Shown one piece after another: positions 18,302-29,597 of a stretch of DNA of 64,000 nt. Numbering within the stretch: position 1 is the stretch's first letter; every line of letters begins with the position of its first letter. A program made the translations under genes and the position numbers. Source of the DNA: Rhizobium sp. RU33A (lineage in GTDB: Bacteria > Pseudomonadota > Alphaproteobacteria > Rhizobiales > Rhizobiaceae); assembly GCF_900156055.1 (NCBI RefSeq), contig NZ_FTMQ01000003.1, forward strand, positions 434,001-498,000, in the 5' to 3' direction. The notes beneath the pieces are model-generated. The model saw only the letters and a list, made by a program, of their open reading frames with translations. It was not told where the DNA came from and searched no databases.

Positions 18302-19345
18302 ATGGATAATTTCGTTTCCACCTATGTGTGGCCGGCGGCCATCATGATCGGGCAGTCGCTTCTTCTGCTCGTCTGCCTTCTGGTCTTCATCGCTTATATC
18401 CTGCTCGCAGACCGCAAGATCTGGGCAGCCGTTCAGCTGCGTCGCGGCCCTAACGTCGTCGGCCCCTGGGGTCTCTTCCAGTCCTTCGCCGACCTTCTGA
18501 AGTTTGTCTTCAAGGAGCCGGTCATTCCGGCCGGCGCCAACAAGGGCGTCTTCCTGCTCGCCCCGCTGGTCGCTGTGACTTTGGCGCTCGCGACCTGGGC
18601 CGTCATTCCGGTCAACGCCGGATGGGTGATCGCCAACATCAATGTCGGCATCCTCTTCGTTTTTGCGGTCTCCTCGCTCGAAGTCTACGGCATCATCATG
18701 GGTGGCTGGGCTTCGAACTCGAAGTATCCGTTCCTCGGCGCGCTCCGCTCGGCAGCGCAGATGGTCTCCTATGAAGTCTCGATGGGCTTCGTCATCGTCA
18801 CCGTTCTGCTCTGCGTCGGTTCGCTGAACCTGACTGACATCGTGCTTGCTCAGAATACCGGCCTCGGCACGATGATGGGGCTTCCGGCCTCCTTCCTCGA
18901 CTGGCACTGGCTGGCGCTCTTCCCGATGTTCGTGATCTTCTTCATCTCGGCATTGGCAGAAACCAACCGTCCGCCCTTCGACCTTCCGGAAGCCGAATCC
19001 GAACTCGTCGCCGGCTTCATGGTCGAATACGGCTCGACCCCGTACATGATGTTCATGCTCGGCGAATATGCGGCCATCGTGCTGATGTGCTCGCTGACCA
19101 CGATCCTCTTCCTCGGGGGCTGGCTGCCGCCGGTCGACGTCTGGTTCCTGAACTGGGTCCCGGGTATCGTCTGGTTCGTGCTGAAGGCGTCAATGGTCTT
19201 CTTCATGTTCGCCATGGTGAAGGCATTCGTTCCGCGCTACCGCTATGACCAGCTGATGCGTCTTGGCTGGAAGGTCTTCCTTCCGATCTCGCTCGCCATG
19301 GTCATCATCACGGCATTCGTGCTCAAGCTGATGGGTTGGGCGTGA
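18302..19345 (+). CDS. nuoH: NADH:quinone oxidoreductase subunit H
   Basis: A 347-residue membrane subunit with about eight helices that links the quinone chamber to the proton-pumping arm. Conserved segments include [32 protein letters not shown] and the loop [27 protein letters not shown], rich in the acidic residues of the quinone-coupling channel. Confidence 0.96.
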   Translation: MDNFVSTYVWPAAIMIGQSLLLLVCLLVFIAYILLADRKIWAAVQLRRGPNVVGPWGLFQSFADLLKFVFKEPVIPAGANKGVFLLAPLVAVTLALATWAVIPVNAGWVIANINVGILFVFAVSSLEVYGIIMGGWASNSKYPFLGALRSAAQMVSYEVSMGFVIVTVLLCVGSLNLTDIVLAQNTGLGTMMGLPASFLDWHWLALFPMFVIFFISALAETNRPPFDLPEAESELVAGFMVEYGSTPYMMFMLGEYAAIVLMCSLTTILFLGGWLPPVDVWFLNWVPGIVWFVLKASMVFFMFAMVKAFVPRYRYDQLMRLGWKVFLPISLAMVIITAFVLKLMGWA

Positions 19346-19384
19346 TGACGCCCGGCCGCAACCTCAGCTGCATTGGAGAATAAG

Positions 19385-19873
19385 ATGGCAATTGCACAGG
19401 CTATCAATTCGGTCTTCCTGAAGGAATTCGTCGGCGCTTTCTTTCTGTCGATGCGCTACTTCTTCAAGCAGAAGGCAACGATCAACTACCCGTTCGAGAA
19501 GGGCCCGGTCTCGGCGCGCTTCCGCGGCGAGCATGCGCTGCGTCGCTATCCGAACGGCGAAGAGCGCTGCATCGCCTGTAAGCTCTGCGAGGCAATCTGT
19601 CCTGCCCAGGCCATCACCATCGAGGCAGGGCCGCGCCGCAATGACGGCACCCGCCGCACGGTGCGTTACGACATCGACATGGTGAAGTGCATCTATTGCG
19701 GTTTCTGCCAGGAAGCCTGCCCGGTCGACGCGATCGTCGAGGGACCGAACTTCGAGTTCGCCACCGAGACCCGCGAAGAACTTTACTTCGACAAGGCGCG
19801 CCTGCTCGACAATGGCGACCGCTGGGAACGGGAAATCGCGCGTAACATCGCGATCGACTCGCCTTACCGCTGA
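19385..19873 (+). CDS. nuoI: NADH:quinone oxidoreductase subunit I
   Basis: A 162-residue subunit with two [4Fe-4S] clusters, N6a and N6b. Ligands are [12 protein letters not shown] (Cys62, 65, 68, 72) and [12 protein letters not shown] (Cys102, 105, 108, 112). GGAG at 19375-19378, 6 bp upstream, supports the ATG at 19385 rather than the upstream TTG. After it, a 151-bp gap to nuoJ contains no gene I can see. Confidence 0.96.
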   Translation: MAIAQAINSVFLKEFVGAFFLSMRYFFKQKATINYPFEKGPVSARFRGEHALRRYPNGEERCIACKLCEAICPAQAITIEAGPRRNDGTRRTVRYDIDMVKCIYCGFCQEACPVDAIVEGPNFEFATETREELYFDKARLLDNGDRWEREIARNIAIDSPYR

Positions 19874-20024
19874 TCCCTTGGGATCGATCGCCTTAGGCGG
19901 AGCGCGGGGCTTCGCCGGGGCACATGATGAATTTTGTAACGGGCGTGCCGATGGGGATATCGGTCACGCCTTATCGGGCGGCGGGGCAGGGCCCTCGTCC
20001 GGGGGAAGATGAAAAGGCACCAAC

Positions 20025-20639
20025 ATGGGTCTTCAGGCTCTCTTTTTCTATCTCTTCGCCTTTGTCGCTGTGGCTTCGGCCTTCATGGTGATATCGGCTC
20101 GGAACCCGGTCCATTCGGTCCTGTTCCTCATTCTGACCTTCATCAACGCAGCGGGTCTTCTGCTCCTCACGGGAGCTGAATTCCTGGCGATGATCCTGCT
20201 GGTCGTCTATGTCGGCGCGGTCGCGGTTCTCTTCCTCTTCGTCGTGATGATGCTCGACATCGACTTCACCGAACTGAGGGCAGGGGCTGCGAAATACGCA
20301 CCGGTTGGCGCGCTTATCGGCCTCATCGTTGCGGTCGAACTTGTCGTCGTCATCGGTGGAACCACGATCAGCCCGGAAGCCCTGAACGCGATCACCCAGC
20401 CTATTCCCGCTGTGGCAGACCGCCAGAATACCCAGGCGCTTGGCGACGTGCTCTACACGGACTACGTCTTCTTCTTCCAGATCGCCGGTCTCGTCCTGTT
20501 CGTCGCCATGATCGGCGCGATCGTGCTGACGCTGCGCCACCGCACCAACATTAAGCGCCAGGACATCGCCGCCCAGGTCGCCCGCACGCCGGAAACCGCC
20601 GTCAAGGTTGTCAAGGTCAAGCCGGGCCAGGGCGTCTGA
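20025..20639 (+). CDS. nuoJ: NADH:quinone oxidoreductase subunit J
   Basis: A 204-residue five-helix membrane subunit (ND6-like). The conserved transmembrane helix 3 with its pi-bulge region reads [19 protein letters not shown]. The C-terminal cytosolic tail ([35 protein letters not shown]) is basic and typical of the alphaproteobacterial form. Confidence 0.95.
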   Translation: MGLQALFFYLFAFVAVASAFMVISARNPVHSVLFLILTFINAAGLLLLTGAEFLAMILLVVYVGAVAVLFLFVVMMLDIDFTELRAGAAKYAPVGALIGLIVAVELVVVIGGTTISPEALNAITQPIPAVADRQNTQALGDVLYTDYVFFFQIAGLVLFVAMIGAIVLTLRHRTNIKRQDIAAQVARTPETAVKVVKVKPGQGV

Positions 20640-20668
20640 GCCGAGCACGAGGTCAAGGAACAAGAATT

Positions 20669-20977
20669 ATGGAAATCGGTCTTTCCCACTACCTGACAGT
20701 CAGTGCCCTACTGTTCACCCTGGGCGTCTTCGGCATCTTCCTGAACCGCAAGAACATCATCGTCATCCTGATGTCGATCGAACTGATCCTGCTCGCTGTG
20801 AACATCAACATGGTGGCCTTCTCGAGTTTCCTCGGCGACCTCGTCGGCCAGGTGTTCGCGCTGTTTATCCTGACGGTTGCGGCTGCCGAAGCGGCCATCG
20901 GTCTGGCGATCCTCGTGGTCTTCTACCGTAATCGCGGCTCCATCGCCGTCGAAGACGTCAACATGATGAAGGGCTGA
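20669..20977 (+). CDS. nuoK: NADH:quinone oxidoreductase subunit K
   Basis: A 102-residue three-helix membrane subunit (ND4L-like). The two key glutamates of the proton pathway are visible in [18 protein letters not shown] and [17 protein letters not shown]. It lies 29 bp after nuoJ and 7 bp before nuoL. Confidence 0.96.
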   Translation: MEIGLSHYLTVSALLFTLGVFGIFLNRKNIIVILMSIELILLAVNINMVAFSSFLGDLVGQVFALFILTVAAAEAAIGLAILVVFYRNRGSIAVEDVNMMKG

Positions 20978-20984
20978 TCGGGTC

Positions 20985-22979
20985 ATGATCTACAAGGCTA
21001 TCGTCTTTCTCCCCCTGATCGGCTTCCTGATCGCCGGCTTGCTTGGCCGCCAGATCGGCGCCAAGGCGTCGGAATACATCACCACGGGTCTGATGATCAT
21101 CGTGGCGATCCTCTCCTGGATCGTGTTCTTCAACGTTGCCATGAGCCATGAGGCCCACGAGGTCATCAAGGTGCCCGTGATGCGCTGGATCCAGTCCGGC
21201 GGCATCGACGTTGAATGGGCCTTCCGCGTCGATACGCTGACGGCTGTGATGTTCGTGGTGGTCAACTCGGTGTCGTGCCTCGTGCACCTGTACTCGATCG
21301 GCTACATGCACCACGATCCGCATCGGCCGCGCTTCTTTGCCTATCTGTCGCTTTTCACCTTCGCGATGCTGATGCTCATCACGTCGGACAACCTGCTGCA
21401 GATGTTCTTCGGCTGGGAAGGCGTGGGCCTTGCGTCTTATCTGCTGATCGGCTTCTGGTACAAGAAGCCGTCCGCGTCCGCCGCTGCCATGAAGGCCTTC
21501 ATCGTCAACCGCGTCGGCGACTTCGGCTTCATCCTCGGCATCTCGGCGCTCTTCGTGATGTTCGGCTCGATCAATTTCGAAACGATCTTCGCTTCCGCCC
21601 AGTCCTATTTGCCGGCCGATCCCGCGGCCTCGCCTGAGGTCGTACTCAACCTCTTCGGCATGCAGCTTGACCGCAGCCATGCGCTGACCGGCGCCTGCCT
21701 GCTGCTCTTCATGGGCGCGATGGGTAAGTCGGCGCAGTTCCTGCTGCACACCTGGCTGCCGGACGCGATGGAAGGCCCGACCCCGGTTTCGGCACTCATT
21801 CACGCCGCAACCATGGTCACCGCCGGCGTCTTCCTCGTCGCCCGCATGTCCCCGGTCTTCGAACTGTCACCGGATGCCCTGACCGTCGTCACCATCGTCG
21901 GCGCAATCACCGCCTTCTTCGCGGCGACCGTCGGCCTTGTGCAGAACGACATCAAGCGCGTTATCGCCTATTCGACCTGCTCGCAGCTCGGCTATATGTT
22001 CGTGGCGCTTGGCGTCGGTGCCTATGGCGCAGCCGTCTTCCACCTCTTCACGCACGCCTTCTTCAAGGCACTGCTGTTCTTGGGCGCAGGCTCCGTCATC
22101 CACGCCGTCGATGGCGAGCAGGACATGCGTTACATGGGTGGTCTGCGCAAGCATATCCCCGTGACGTTCTGGGCCATGACGATCGGAACGATCGCCCTGA
22201 CCGGCGTCGGCATCCCGGGAACCCTGATCGGTACCGCTGGCTTCTTCTCGAAGGACTACATCATCGAGTCTGCCTTCGCCTCGAGCTCGGCCGTCGGTGG
22301 TTTTGCCTTCACAATGCTGGTGATTGCGGCTCTGTTCACGAGCTTCTATTCTTGGCGCCTGGCGTTCCTGACCTTCTTCGGCAAGCCGCGTGCCTCTGCT
22401 GACGTCATGCACCATGTGCATGAAAGCCCGCAGGTGATGCTGATCCCGTTCTACCTGCTCGGTTTCGGCGCACTGTTTGCCGGCTTCATCTTCCACGACT
22501 ACTTCTTCGGCCATCACTATGCCGAGTTCTGGAAGGGCGCGCTCTTCACGCTTCCGACCAACACGGTACTGGAAGAGTTCCATGACGTTCCGAAGTGGGT
22601 GAAGTGGAGCCCGTTCATTGCCATGACGCTCGGCTTCGTCACCGCCTGGTACATGTATATCAAGAACCCGTCGGCACCGAAGAAGCTCGCTGAACAGCAG
22701 TGGATGCTCTACCAGTTCCTGCTCAACAAGTGGTACTTCGACGAGCTCTATGACTTCCTCTTCGTTCGGTCCTCCAAGGCGCTCGGCCGCTTCCTCTGGA
22801 AGAAGGGTGACGTCGCCACCATCGACGCCTATGGCCCGAACGGCGTTGCCTCGGCCGTCGGCGGCCTGACCCAGAAGGTCGTCCGCCTGCAGTCGGGTTA
22901 CCTCTATCACTATGCCTTCGCGATGCTCATCGGCATTGCGGCACTTGTTACCTGGATGATGCTCGGGAGCTCCCTCTGA
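20985..22979 (+). CDS. nuoL: NADH:quinone oxidoreductase subunit L
   Basis: A 664-residue antiporter-like subunit (ND5) at the distal end of the membrane arm, with the long lateral helix at its C-terminus. Conserved pumping residues are in [18 protein letters not shown] (Glu), the lysine of [35 protein letters not shown], and FSKDYIIE. Its stop overlaps the nuoM start by one base. Confidence 0.96.
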   Translation: MIYKAIVFLPLIGFLIAGLLGRQIGAKASEYITTGLMIIVAILSWIVFFNVAMSHEAHEVIKVPVMRWIQSGGIDVEWAFRVDTLTAVMFVVVNSVSCLVHLYSIGYMHHDPHRPRFFAYLSLFTFAMLMLITSDNLLQMFFGWEGVGLASYLLIGFWYKKPSASAAAMKAFIVNRVGDFGFILGISALFVMFGSINFETIFASAQSYLPADPAASPEVVLNLFGMQLDRSHALTGACLLLFMGAMGKSAQFLLHTWLPDAMEGPTPVSALIHAATMVTAGVFLVARMSPVFELSPDALTVVTIVGAITAFFAATVGLVQNDIKRVIAYSTCSQLGYMFVALGVGAYGAAVFHLFTHAFFKALLFLGAGSVIHAVDGEQDMRYMGGLRKHIPVTFWAMTIGTIALTGVGIPGTLIGTAGFFSKDYIIESAFASSSAVGGFAFTMLVIAALFTSFYSWRLAFLTFFGKPRASADVMHHVHESPQVMLIPFYLLGFGALFAGFIFHDYFFGHHYAEFWKGALFTLPTNTVLEEFHDVPKWVKWSPFIAMTLGFVTAWYMYIKNPSAPKKLAEQQWMLYQFLLNKWYFDELYDFLFVRSSKALGRFLWKKGDVATIDAYGPNGVASAVGGLTQKVVRLQSGYLYHYAFAMLIGIAALVTWMMLGSSL

Positions 22980-24490
22980 TGACCGATTGGCCCATTCTCT
23001 CGACGGTCACCTTCCTTCCTCTGGTCGGCGTGGCTCTGCTTCTGCTGACCCGTGGTGACACCTCTCTCGGCCGCCGCAACATCCTGAACGTCTCGCTGCT
23101 GACGACGGTCTTCACCTTCGTCGTGTCTCTCTTCATCTGGATCAACTTCGACAATTCGAACACCGGCTTCCAGATGGTGGAGAAGCATGCCTGGCTCGGT
23201 ACCGGCATCTCCTACCATGTCGGCGTCGACGGCATCTCGATGCTGTTCGTCATCCTGACGACGCTGCTCATGCCCTTCTGCGTGCTCGCAAGCTGGACCT
23301 CGGTCGAGAAGCGCCTGAAGGAATACATGATCGCCTTCCTGGTGCTCGAGACCCTGATGATCGGCGTCTTCGTCTCGCTCGACATCGTGCTCTTCTACGT
23401 CTTCTTCGAAGCCGGCCTCATCCCGATGTTCATCATCATCGGCGTCTGGGGTGGCAAGGATCGCGTCTACGCATCCTACAAGTTCTTTCTCTACACGCTG
23501 CTCGGCTCGGTGCTGATGCTGCTCGCCATCATGGCAATGTACTGGGATGCCGGCACGACCGACATCGCAGCCCTCTTGCAGCACGACTTCCCGCCGCAGA
23601 TGCAGACCTGGCTATGGCTTGCTTTCTTCGCTTCCTTCGCGGTGAAGATGCCGATGTGGCCGGTTCATACCTGGCTGCCCGACGCCCACGTTCAGGCGCC
23701 GACGGCCGGCTCCGTAATCCTGGCGGGCATCCTCTTGAAGCTTGGCGGCTACGGCTTCCTGCGCTTCTCGCTGCCGATGTTCCCGCTGGCGTCGGACTTC
23801 TTTGCGCCCTTCGTCTTCACGCTGTCGGTTATCGCCATCATCTACACCTCGCTGGTCGCGATGATGCAGGAAGACATGAAGAAGCTGATCGCCTATTCGT
23901 CTGTCGCCCACATGGGCTACGTCACCATGGGTATCTTTGCTGCCAACCAGCAGGGCGTTCAGGGTGCGATCTTCCAGATGATCAGCCACGGCTTCGTCTC
24001 CGGCGCGCTCTTCCTCTGCGTCGGCGTGATCTACGACCGTCTCCATACCCGCGAGATCGCGGCCTATGGTGGCCTGGTCAACAACATGCCGAAATATGCG
24101 CTCGCCTTCATGGTCTTCACCATGGCCAATGTTGGCCTGCCGGGCACCTCGGGCTTCGTTGGTGAATTCCTGACCCTGATCGGTGTCTTCCGCGTCAACA
24201 CCTGGGTCGCGCTCTTTGCCGCCACCGGCGTCATCCTTTCGGCAGCCTATGCGCTCTGGCTCTATCGCCGGGTCGTCTTCGGTGCGCTCGAAAAGGAGAG
24301 CCTGAAGAGCATGCTCGACCTTTCCACACGCGAAAAGCTGACCCTTTATCCGCTGATCGCCCTCACCATCTTCTTCGGCGTCTATCCGGCTCCCATCCTC
24401 GATGCGACCGCCGCCTCCGTCGACAATCTGGTGAACAACTACTCCGCAGCCTTGCAAGCAGCCCAGTCCCTGGCGCTGATTGCGAACTGA
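22979..24490 (+). CDS. nuoM: NADH:quinone oxidoreductase subunit M
   Basis: A 503-residue antiporter-like subunit (ND4). The motif [21 protein letters not shown] carries the key glutamate. [40 protein letters not shown] carries the channel lysine and is diagnostic of NuoM. It is translationally coupled to nuoL. Confidence 0.96.
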   Translation: MTDWPILSTVTFLPLVGVALLLLTRGDTSLGRRNILNVSLLTTVFTFVVSLFIWINFDNSNTGFQMVEKHAWLGTGISYHVGVDGISMLFVILTTLLMPFCVLASWTSVEKRLKEYMIAFLVLETLMIGVFVSLDIVLFYVFFEAGLIPMFIIIGVWGGKDRVYASYKFFLYTLLGSVLMLLAIMAMYWDAGTTDIAALLQHDFPPQMQTWLWLAFFASFAVKMPMWPVHTWLPDAHVQAPTAGSVILAGILLKLGGYGFLRFSLPMFPLASDFFAPFVFTLSVIAIIYTSLVAMMQEDMKKLIAYSSVAHMGYVTMGIFAANQQGVQGAIFQMISHGFVSGALFLCVGVIYDRLHTREIAAYGGLVNNMPKYALAFMVFTMANVGLPGTSGFVGEFLTLIGVFRVNTWVALFAATGVILSAAYALWLYRRVVFGALEKESLKSMLDLSTREKLTLYPLIALTIFFGVYPAPILDATAASVDNLVNNYSAALQAAQSLALIAN

Positions 24491-24508
24491 CGACAGGATC
24501 CTTTGGAC

Positions 24509-25954
24509 ATGACCGTTGAAACTCTCATTGCTAGCCTGCATCTGGTCACGCCGGAATTGATCCTGGCCGTGGGCGCCATGGTGCTGCTCATGATCGGCGT
24601 GTTTTCGGGCGAGAAGTCGAACAGTGTCGTCACGGGACTGGCGATCGCTCTGCTGATCTTCTCGGGTGCTTGGCTGGTGTTTTCCGGCGCGGAAGGAGAG
24701 GCCTTCAATGGCGCCTACCTCGCGGACGGCTACGCCAAGTTCATGAAGATCCTTGCCCTGATCGGTTCGGTCACGGCGATGATCATGGCTGTCGGCCATG
24801 CCCGCTACGATCATCTCGACAAGTTCGAGTTCCCGGTTCTGCTGGTTCTCGCCACGCTTGGCGTCATGCTGCTGATCTCGGCCAATGACCTGATCGCTTT
24901 GTATCTCGGCCTCGAACTGATGTCGCTCGCGCTCTATGTCGTCGCTGCCATCAACCGTGACAGCCTGCGTTCGACGGAAGCGGGTCTGAAGTACTTTGTC
25001 CTCGGTGCGCTCTCGTCGGGCATGCTGCTCTACGGCATGTCGCTGGTCTATGGCTTCACCGGCAATACCGGCTTCGACGAGATCGCCACTGTTCTGTCGC
25101 AGGGCGAACCGTCGCTCGGTGTGATATTCGGCCTGGTCTTCGTCCTCGCCGGCCTTGCCTTCAAGATCTCCGCCGTTCCGTTCCACATGTGGACGCCCGA
25201 CGTCTATGAAGGCGCTCCGACCCCGGTCACCGCCTTCCTGGCGGCCGCTCCTAAGATCGGTGCTATGGCGATTTTCGTGCGCATCGTCATCGACGCCTTC
25301 CTGCCGATCTTTGCCGAATGGCAGCAGATTGTCGTCTTCATCGCGATTGCCTCGATGGTCCTGGGGTCTGTCGCCGCGATCGGCCAGAAGAATATCAAGC
25401 GGCTGATGGCCTATTCTTCCATCGGTCACATGGGTTATGCGCTGGTCGGTCTCGCCGCCGGCAATGACACCGGCGTCGCCGGCGTCCTGCTCTACATGAT
25501 GATCTATCTGGTGATGACGCTCGGCACCTTCGCCTGCATCATGGCGATGCGCCAGAAGGAAGGCGGCAACGTCGAGAACATCGACGATCTCGCTGGGCTC
25601 TCGACGACACGTCCGTTCATGGCCTTCGTGCTGACCGCGCTGATGTTCTCGCTCGCCGGTATCCCGCCGCTCGCAGGCTTCTTCGCCAAATACTTCGTCT
25701 TCGTGGCGGCCATCGAAGCCAAGCTCTATGCGCTTGCCATCATCGGTGTTCTGGCCTCGGTCATCGGCGCCTACTACTACCTGCGCATCATCAAGGTTAT
25801 GTGGTTCGACGAAGCTAAGGGTGAATTCGCCCGCACGTCGATCGAGCTGCGCCTCGTCTTCGGTCTCTCCGGCTTCTTCGTGGTCGGTTACGTCCTCTTC
25901 GGCGGTCCGCTCGGGACCGCGGCGGAAGCAGCTGCGAAGACGTTGTTTAATTGA
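24509..25954 (+). CDS. nuoN: NADH:quinone oxidoreductase subunit N
   Basis: A 481-residue antiporter-like subunit (ND2). Characteristic segments are [20 protein letters not shown] and the lysine-bearing [38 protein letters not shown] at 24509 is chosen; the in-frame TTG at 24503 is closer to AGGATC and is a real alternative, adding two residues. The stop (TGA) overlaps the TTG start of birA by 3 nt, so birA is coupled to the complex I transcript. Confidence 0.95.
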   Translation: MTVETLIASLHLVTPELILAVGAMVLLMIGVFSGEKSNSVVTGLAIALLIFSGAWLVFSGAEGEAFNGAYLADGYAKFMKILALIGSVTAMIMAVGHARYDHLDKFEFPVLLVLATLGVMLLISANDLIALYLGLELMSLALYVVAAINRDSLRSTEAGLKYFVLGALSSGMLLYGMSLVYGFTGNTGFDEIATVLSQGEPSLGVIFGLVFVLAGLAFKISAVPFHMWTPDVYEGAPTPVTAFLAAAPKIGAMAIFVRIVIDAFLPIFAEWQQIVVFIAIASMVLGSVAAIGQKNIKRLMAYSSIGHMGYALVGLAAGNDTGVAGVLLYMMIYLVMTLGTFACIMAMRQKEGGNVENIDDLAGLSTTRPFMAFVLTALMFSLAGIPPLAGFFAKYFVFVAAIEAKLYALAIIGVLASVIGAYYYLRIIKVMWFDEAKGEFARTSIELRLVFGLSGFFVVGYVLFGGPLGTAAEAAAKTLFN

Positions 25955-26718
25955 CCAGCCTCGGTATACCGCGCCGGATTTCGCTCGACGTTTTCCGGCA
26001 CGAAGCCCTCGACGAAGTCTCGTCCACCAATACGGAAGCATTCGCCCGCGCTCGCGCGGGCGATTCCGGTTTTATGTGGTTGACGGCCGAGCGCCAGACC
26101 GGTGGCCGCGGCCGCCGCGGCCGGCCATGGGTGTCCGAGCGTGGCAATCTGTATTCGACCCTTCTGCTGTTGGATCCCGCACCGGCCGAACAGCTGGGAT
26201 CGCTGCCGCTTGCCGTGGCGCTGGCGGTTCATGCAGCTGTGCAATCGGTAATGCCGCCGGGCGGCGAGCCTGTCGAGATAAAATGGCCGAACGACGTACT
26301 CATCGGCCGGAAGAAGACGTCAGGGATTTTGCTCGAAGCGGAACGCATTGCCGATGGCCGCATGGCACTTGCCATCGGGATCGGCATCAATATCGCCCAC
26401 CGGCCGGATCTGACGCTCTACCCGGTCACGTCGCTGGCCGATCAGGGCGTGTCGATCTCGCCGCCGGAGTTCTTCGCCCATCTGTTCGCCGAGATGGCCG
26501 AAGTGCTTGGGGTCTGGGACGAGGGCAGGGGGATCGCCGAGATCGTGCGGCGCTGGCGATGCGTCGCCTGTGGCATCGGCGAGAAAATAACTGTGAACCT
26601 CCCTGACCGCTCGATTTCCGGTATCTTTTCCGGAATCGATGATAAGGGAATTTTGTTGCTCGACCGGGGCTCCGACGGAATGATGTCGGTTGCCGCCGGA
26701 GATGTGTTTTTCGGGTAG
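25951..26718 (+). CDS. birA: Biotin--[acetyl-CoA-carboxylase] ligase
   Basis: A 255-residue enzyme that activates biotin as biotinyl-5'-AMP and attaches it to biotin carboxyl carrier proteins. Motifs: [14 protein letters not shown], the biotin-binding GRGRRGRPW loop ([26 protein letters not shown]) and [21 protein letters not shown]. It lacks the N-terminal helix-turn-helix of E. coli BirA, so it is a group I ligase without repressor function. The start is a TTG inside the overlap with nuoN (TTGA). Confidence 0.95.
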   Translation: MTSLGIPRRISLDVFRHEALDEVSSTNTEAFARARAGDSGFMWLTAERQTGGRGRRGRPWVSERGNLYSTLLLLDPAPAEQLGSLPLAVALAVHAAVQSVMPPGGEPVEIKWPNDVLIGRKKTSGILLEAERIADGRMALAIGIGINIAHRPDLTLYPVTSLADQGVSISPPEFFAHLFAEMAEVLGVWDEGRGIAEIVRRWRCVACGIGEKITVNLPDRSISGIFSGIDDKGILLLDRGSDGMMSVAAGDVFFG

Positions 26719-26736
26719 ACTGGATCGGAACTGAGA

Positions 26737-28404
26737 ATGGCCAATAACGACGAACTGGTTTTCCTGCCGCTGGGCGGCGTGGGTGAAATCGGCATGAACC
26801 TCGCATTGTACGGCTATGGTCCGCCGTCCAATCGCCAGTGGATCATGGTCGACTGCGGCGTGACATTCGCCGGTCCGGACCTGCCGGGCGTGGACCTAGT
26901 GCTGCCGGATATCGGCTTCATCAAGAAGCAGAAAAAGAACCTCAAGGGCATCATCATCACCCATGCCCATGAAGACCACTACGGTGCGTTGAACGACCTT
27001 TGGCCAGGCCTTAATGTGCCGGTCTATGCCTCGCGTTTCACCGCAGGCATGCTGGAAGCAAAGCGGGACTACGAAGGTTCGCGCGCCGAGATCCCGATCA
27101 CGCCGTTCAAGCAGGGCGACCGCATCAATGTCGGTCCCTTCGAGATCGAGGCGATTGGCGTCAACCACTCGATCCCCGAGCCGATGTCGCTCGTCATCCG
27201 CACGCCGCTCGGCAATGTCGTGCACACCGGCGACTGGAAGATCGATCACAATCCGTCGCTCGGCCCGCTGACCGACGAAGAGCGCTTCCGTGCCGTAGGC
27301 GACGAGGGCGTGCTGGCGATGTTCTGCGACTCGACCAATGCCATGCGTGATGGTGTCTCGCCTTCCGAAGAGGAAGTCTCGGCAGGCTTGCAGAAAATCA
27401 TCGAGGCGGCGGAAGGCCGTGTTGCGATCACCACCTTCTCGTCCAACGTGGGTCGTATCCGCTCGATTGCCCAGGCAGCGGAAGCTGCCGGCCGCGAAGT
27501 TTTGTTGCTCGGCAGCTCGCTGAAGCGCGTCACGAATGTCGCGCAGGACATTGGCATCATGGAGGGGATCCGCCCCTTCCTCGCCGAGGACGAATTCGGC
27601 TTCATACCGCGTGACAAGGTCGTTATCATCCTGACCGGTAGCCAGGGCGAAGCGCGCGCAGCACTCGCCAAGCTCTCGCGCGACGAGATGCGCAACGTGG
27701 CGCTGACGAAGGGCGACACGGTCGTCTTCTCCTCGCGCGCCATCCCGGGCAACGAGAAGGCGATCCTCGAGATCAAGAACGGTCTGATCGAGCAGGGCGT
27801 CCACATCGTCACCGACAGTGACGCGCTTGTGCACGTTTCAGGCCATCCGCGCCGCAACGAACTGCTCAAGATGTACGAGTGGGTTCGTCCGCAGATCCTC
27901 GTGCCCGTTCATGGTGAGGCCGCCCATCTGGTCGCCCAGAAGGAACTGGCACTTCAGGCCGGCATCCCGACCGTTCCGCGGGTCCGCAATGGCGACATGC
28001 TGCGCATCGCGCCGGGTCCCGCCGAAGTCATCGATCAGGCACCCTTCGGCCGCGTCTACAAGGACGGCAAGCTCGTCGGCGACATCGAGGAAATGGGTAT
28101 CGCCGATCGCAAGAAGCTCTCCTATGTCGGCCATGTCGCCGTCAGCGTGCTTCTCGACAGTCGCTTCGATTTCCTCGGGGATCCCGATGTTGTCGCCTTC
28201 GGCCTTCCGGAAGTCGACCATGAGGGAGAACTGATGGAGGATACGCTCTACGACGCCGTTCTCGGAGCGGTGGAAAGCATTCCGCGCAGCCGTCGCAAGG
28301 ATCTCGATACTGTTCGCGAGTCCATCCGCCGCGCGGTGCGCTCGACTGCCAACGAAGTCTGGGGCAAGAAGCCGATCGTCACGGTGTTCCTGACCAAAGT
28401 CTGA
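26737..28404 (+). CDS. rnj: Ribonuclease J
   Basis: A 555-residue metallo-beta-lactamase/beta-CASP ribonuclease with 5'-3' exo- and endonuclease activity in RNA maturation and decay. The metal site HAHEDHYGAL (about residues 74-83) and the conserved start (VFLPLGGVGEIGMNLALYGYG) identify it, with a downstream HTGDWKIDHNP and VHVSGHP. It lies 18 bp after birA. RNase J is typical of alphaproteobacteria, which also retain RNase E. Confidence 0.95.
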   Translation: MANNDELVFLPLGGVGEIGMNLALYGYGPPSNRQWIMVDCGVTFAGPDLPGVDLVLPDIGFIKKQKKNLKGIIITHAHEDHYGALNDLWPGLNVPVYASRFTAGMLEAKRDYEGSRAEIPITPFKQGDRINVGPFEIEAIGVNHSIPEPMSLVIRTPLGNVVHTGDWKIDHNPSLGPLTDEERFRAVGDEGVLAMFCDSTNAMRDGVSPSEEEVSAGLQKIIEAAEGRVAITTFSSNVGRIRSIAQAAEAAGREVLLLGSSLKRVTNVAQDIGIMEGIRPFLAEDEFGFIPRDKVVIILTGSQGEARAALAKLSRDEMRNVALTKGDTVVFSSRAIPGNEKAILEIKNGLIEQGVHIVTDSDALVHVSGHPRRNELLKMYEWVRPQILVPVHGEAAHLVAQKELALQAGIPTVPRVRNGDMLRIAPGPAEVIDQAPFGRVYKDGKLVGDIEEMGIADRKKLSYVGHVAVSVLLDSRFDFLGDPDVVAFGLPEVDHEGELMEDTLYDAVLGAVESIPRSRRKDLDTVRESIRRAVRSTANEVWGKKPIVTVFLTKV

Positions 28405-28459
28405 GGGACGAGGCGGGCAGGGATGACCTAATCTTTGCCCGCAACGACTGGAGGAAGAC

Positions 28460-28864
28460 ATGCTCGGCCGCGTCAATCACATCGCCATCGCCGTTCCGGA
28501 TCTCAATGCCGCGACCGCGAGCTATCGTGATACGCTTGGCGCCAAGGTGTCCCAGGCGCAGGCGCTTCCTGAACATGGGGTGACCGTCGTCTTCGTTGAA
28601 CTCGAAAACACCAAGGTCGAACTCCTGGAACCGCTTGGCGAGAACTCGCCGATTGCCGCCTTCCTTGAAAAGAATCCCTCGGGCGGCATGCATCACATCT
28701 GCTACGAGGTCGCCGATATACCCGACGCCCGCGACCAGTTGTCGGCCTCGGGTGCTCGTGTTCTCGGCAGTGGTGAGCCGAAGATCGGTGCGCATGGCAA
28801 GCCGGTCCTGTTTCTGCATCCGAAGGACTTCTTCGGCACGCTGATCGAGCTCGAACAGGTCTGA
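28460..28864 (+). CDS. mce: Methylmalonyl-CoA epimerase
   Basis: A 134-residue vicinal-oxygen-chelate fold protein that interconverts (R)- and (S)-methylmalonyl-CoA in propionyl-CoA metabolism. Metal ligands are in MLGRVNHIAIAVPDL, MHHICYEVADI and LIELEQV. GGAGG upstream gives a strong RBS. In rhizobia this gene commonly follows rnj. Confidence 0.93.
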   Translation: MLGRVNHIAIAVPDLNAATASYRDTLGAKVSQAQALPEHGVTVVFVELENTKVELLEPLGENSPIAAFLEKNPSGGMHHICYEVADIPDARDQLSASGARVLGSGEPKIGAHGKPVLFLHPKDFFGTLIELEQV

Positions 28865-29017
28865 AGCCCATTCACGAATTGATGAAGTCTTGTTGATTGC
28901 AGCTATGGCCGGCCTGCGACGCTTTTGTCTTTGTGCCCGGCCGCGTCCGTGATTATAGGAAGGCGAGCGGCGCAGGCGGGATGTCTGGGCGCCGGCTGAA
29001 GTCTGGAGCGAAACATC

Positions 29018-29296
29018 ATGGCGATCCTGTCGGGACTGGCGGTCTATTTCGTGATCTGGTGGCTGGTGCTGTTTGCCGTCTTGCCGATCGGCCTGCGCAC
29101 GCAGGACGAAGATCAGAATGTCGTGCCGGGGACGGTGGCCAGCGCTCCGACCCGCTTCCGTGCGGCGCGCATCTTTCTCACCACCTCGATCGTCTCTGCA
29201 ATGATCTATGGCGCCTGGTATGTCGCCGGCACCTATTTCGACATCAGCTTCAACGATCTGCCCGTCATCATGCCAGGAGTTGAGCCGCAGGGCTGA
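29018..29296 (+). CDS. DUF1467 family membrane protein
   Basis: A 92-residue protein with two predicted membrane helices (about 3-24 and 54-74). The motif WWLVLFAVLPIGLRTQDE between them is typical of DUF1467, an alphaproteobacterial family of unknown function. It lies between mce and proS on the same strand and is probably the last gene of the preceding unit. Confidence 0.85.
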   Translation: MAILSGLAVYFVIWWLVLFAVLPIGLRTQDEDQNVVPGTVASAPTRFRAARIFLTTSIVSAMIYGAWYVAGTYFDISFNDLPVIMPGVEPQG

Positions 29297-29333
29297 CAGG
29301 CGCCTCTCAGCACGCTCACTCCGTCGACAAGGC

Positions 29334-29362
29334 AAAAAAAAACAAGGTCAAAAGACCTTGTT
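29334..29362 (-). terminator. Orphan strong terminator facing the minus strand
   Basis: Read on the minus strand, a perfect 9-bp stem AACAAGGTC/GACCTTGTT with loop TTTT is followed by a run of T: nine T in total, including the two closing the stem. On the plus strand the hairpin is not followed by T. No minus-strand gene lies to its right before proS, so it has no obvious client. Confidence 0.65.
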
Positions 29363-29580
29363 CTAAGCTTCGCGTGATCCTTCACCAATTAAGGGGCTGC
29401 GAACGGGCGCGCCTAGATCTGATCCTCCCAAGACTTGACCGCGAGTGTGGCAAAGATTTGTACTCCCTGCCTCTTTTATGGGCTGAACCTAGCCCAATCA
29501 TTGGTCCTTGTCACCCCTGAATCTTGCAGATTTGTAACACTCTTCCAAAAAAAATTTAATCATGCTGCCTTGTTGCACAA

Positions 29581-29597
29581 AGGTCATTTAATGACCT
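29581..29597. promoter_or_regulatory. Perfect inverted repeat upstream of proS
   Basis: AGGTCATT-T-AATGACCT, 8 bp perfect arms around a single base, about 200 bp before proS. It has the size and spacing of a dimeric-regulator operator but no known consensus that I recognise. Confidence 0.35.

Noticed and set aside
23612..26041. Very long open frame on the minus strand opposite nuoM-nuoN-birA
   Set aside because: An antisense shadow produced by GC-rich third positions; composition is His/Asp/Glu/Arg-rich and no domain is recognisable. The same applies to other long antisense frames (for example 15725-17680 and 61983-63995).
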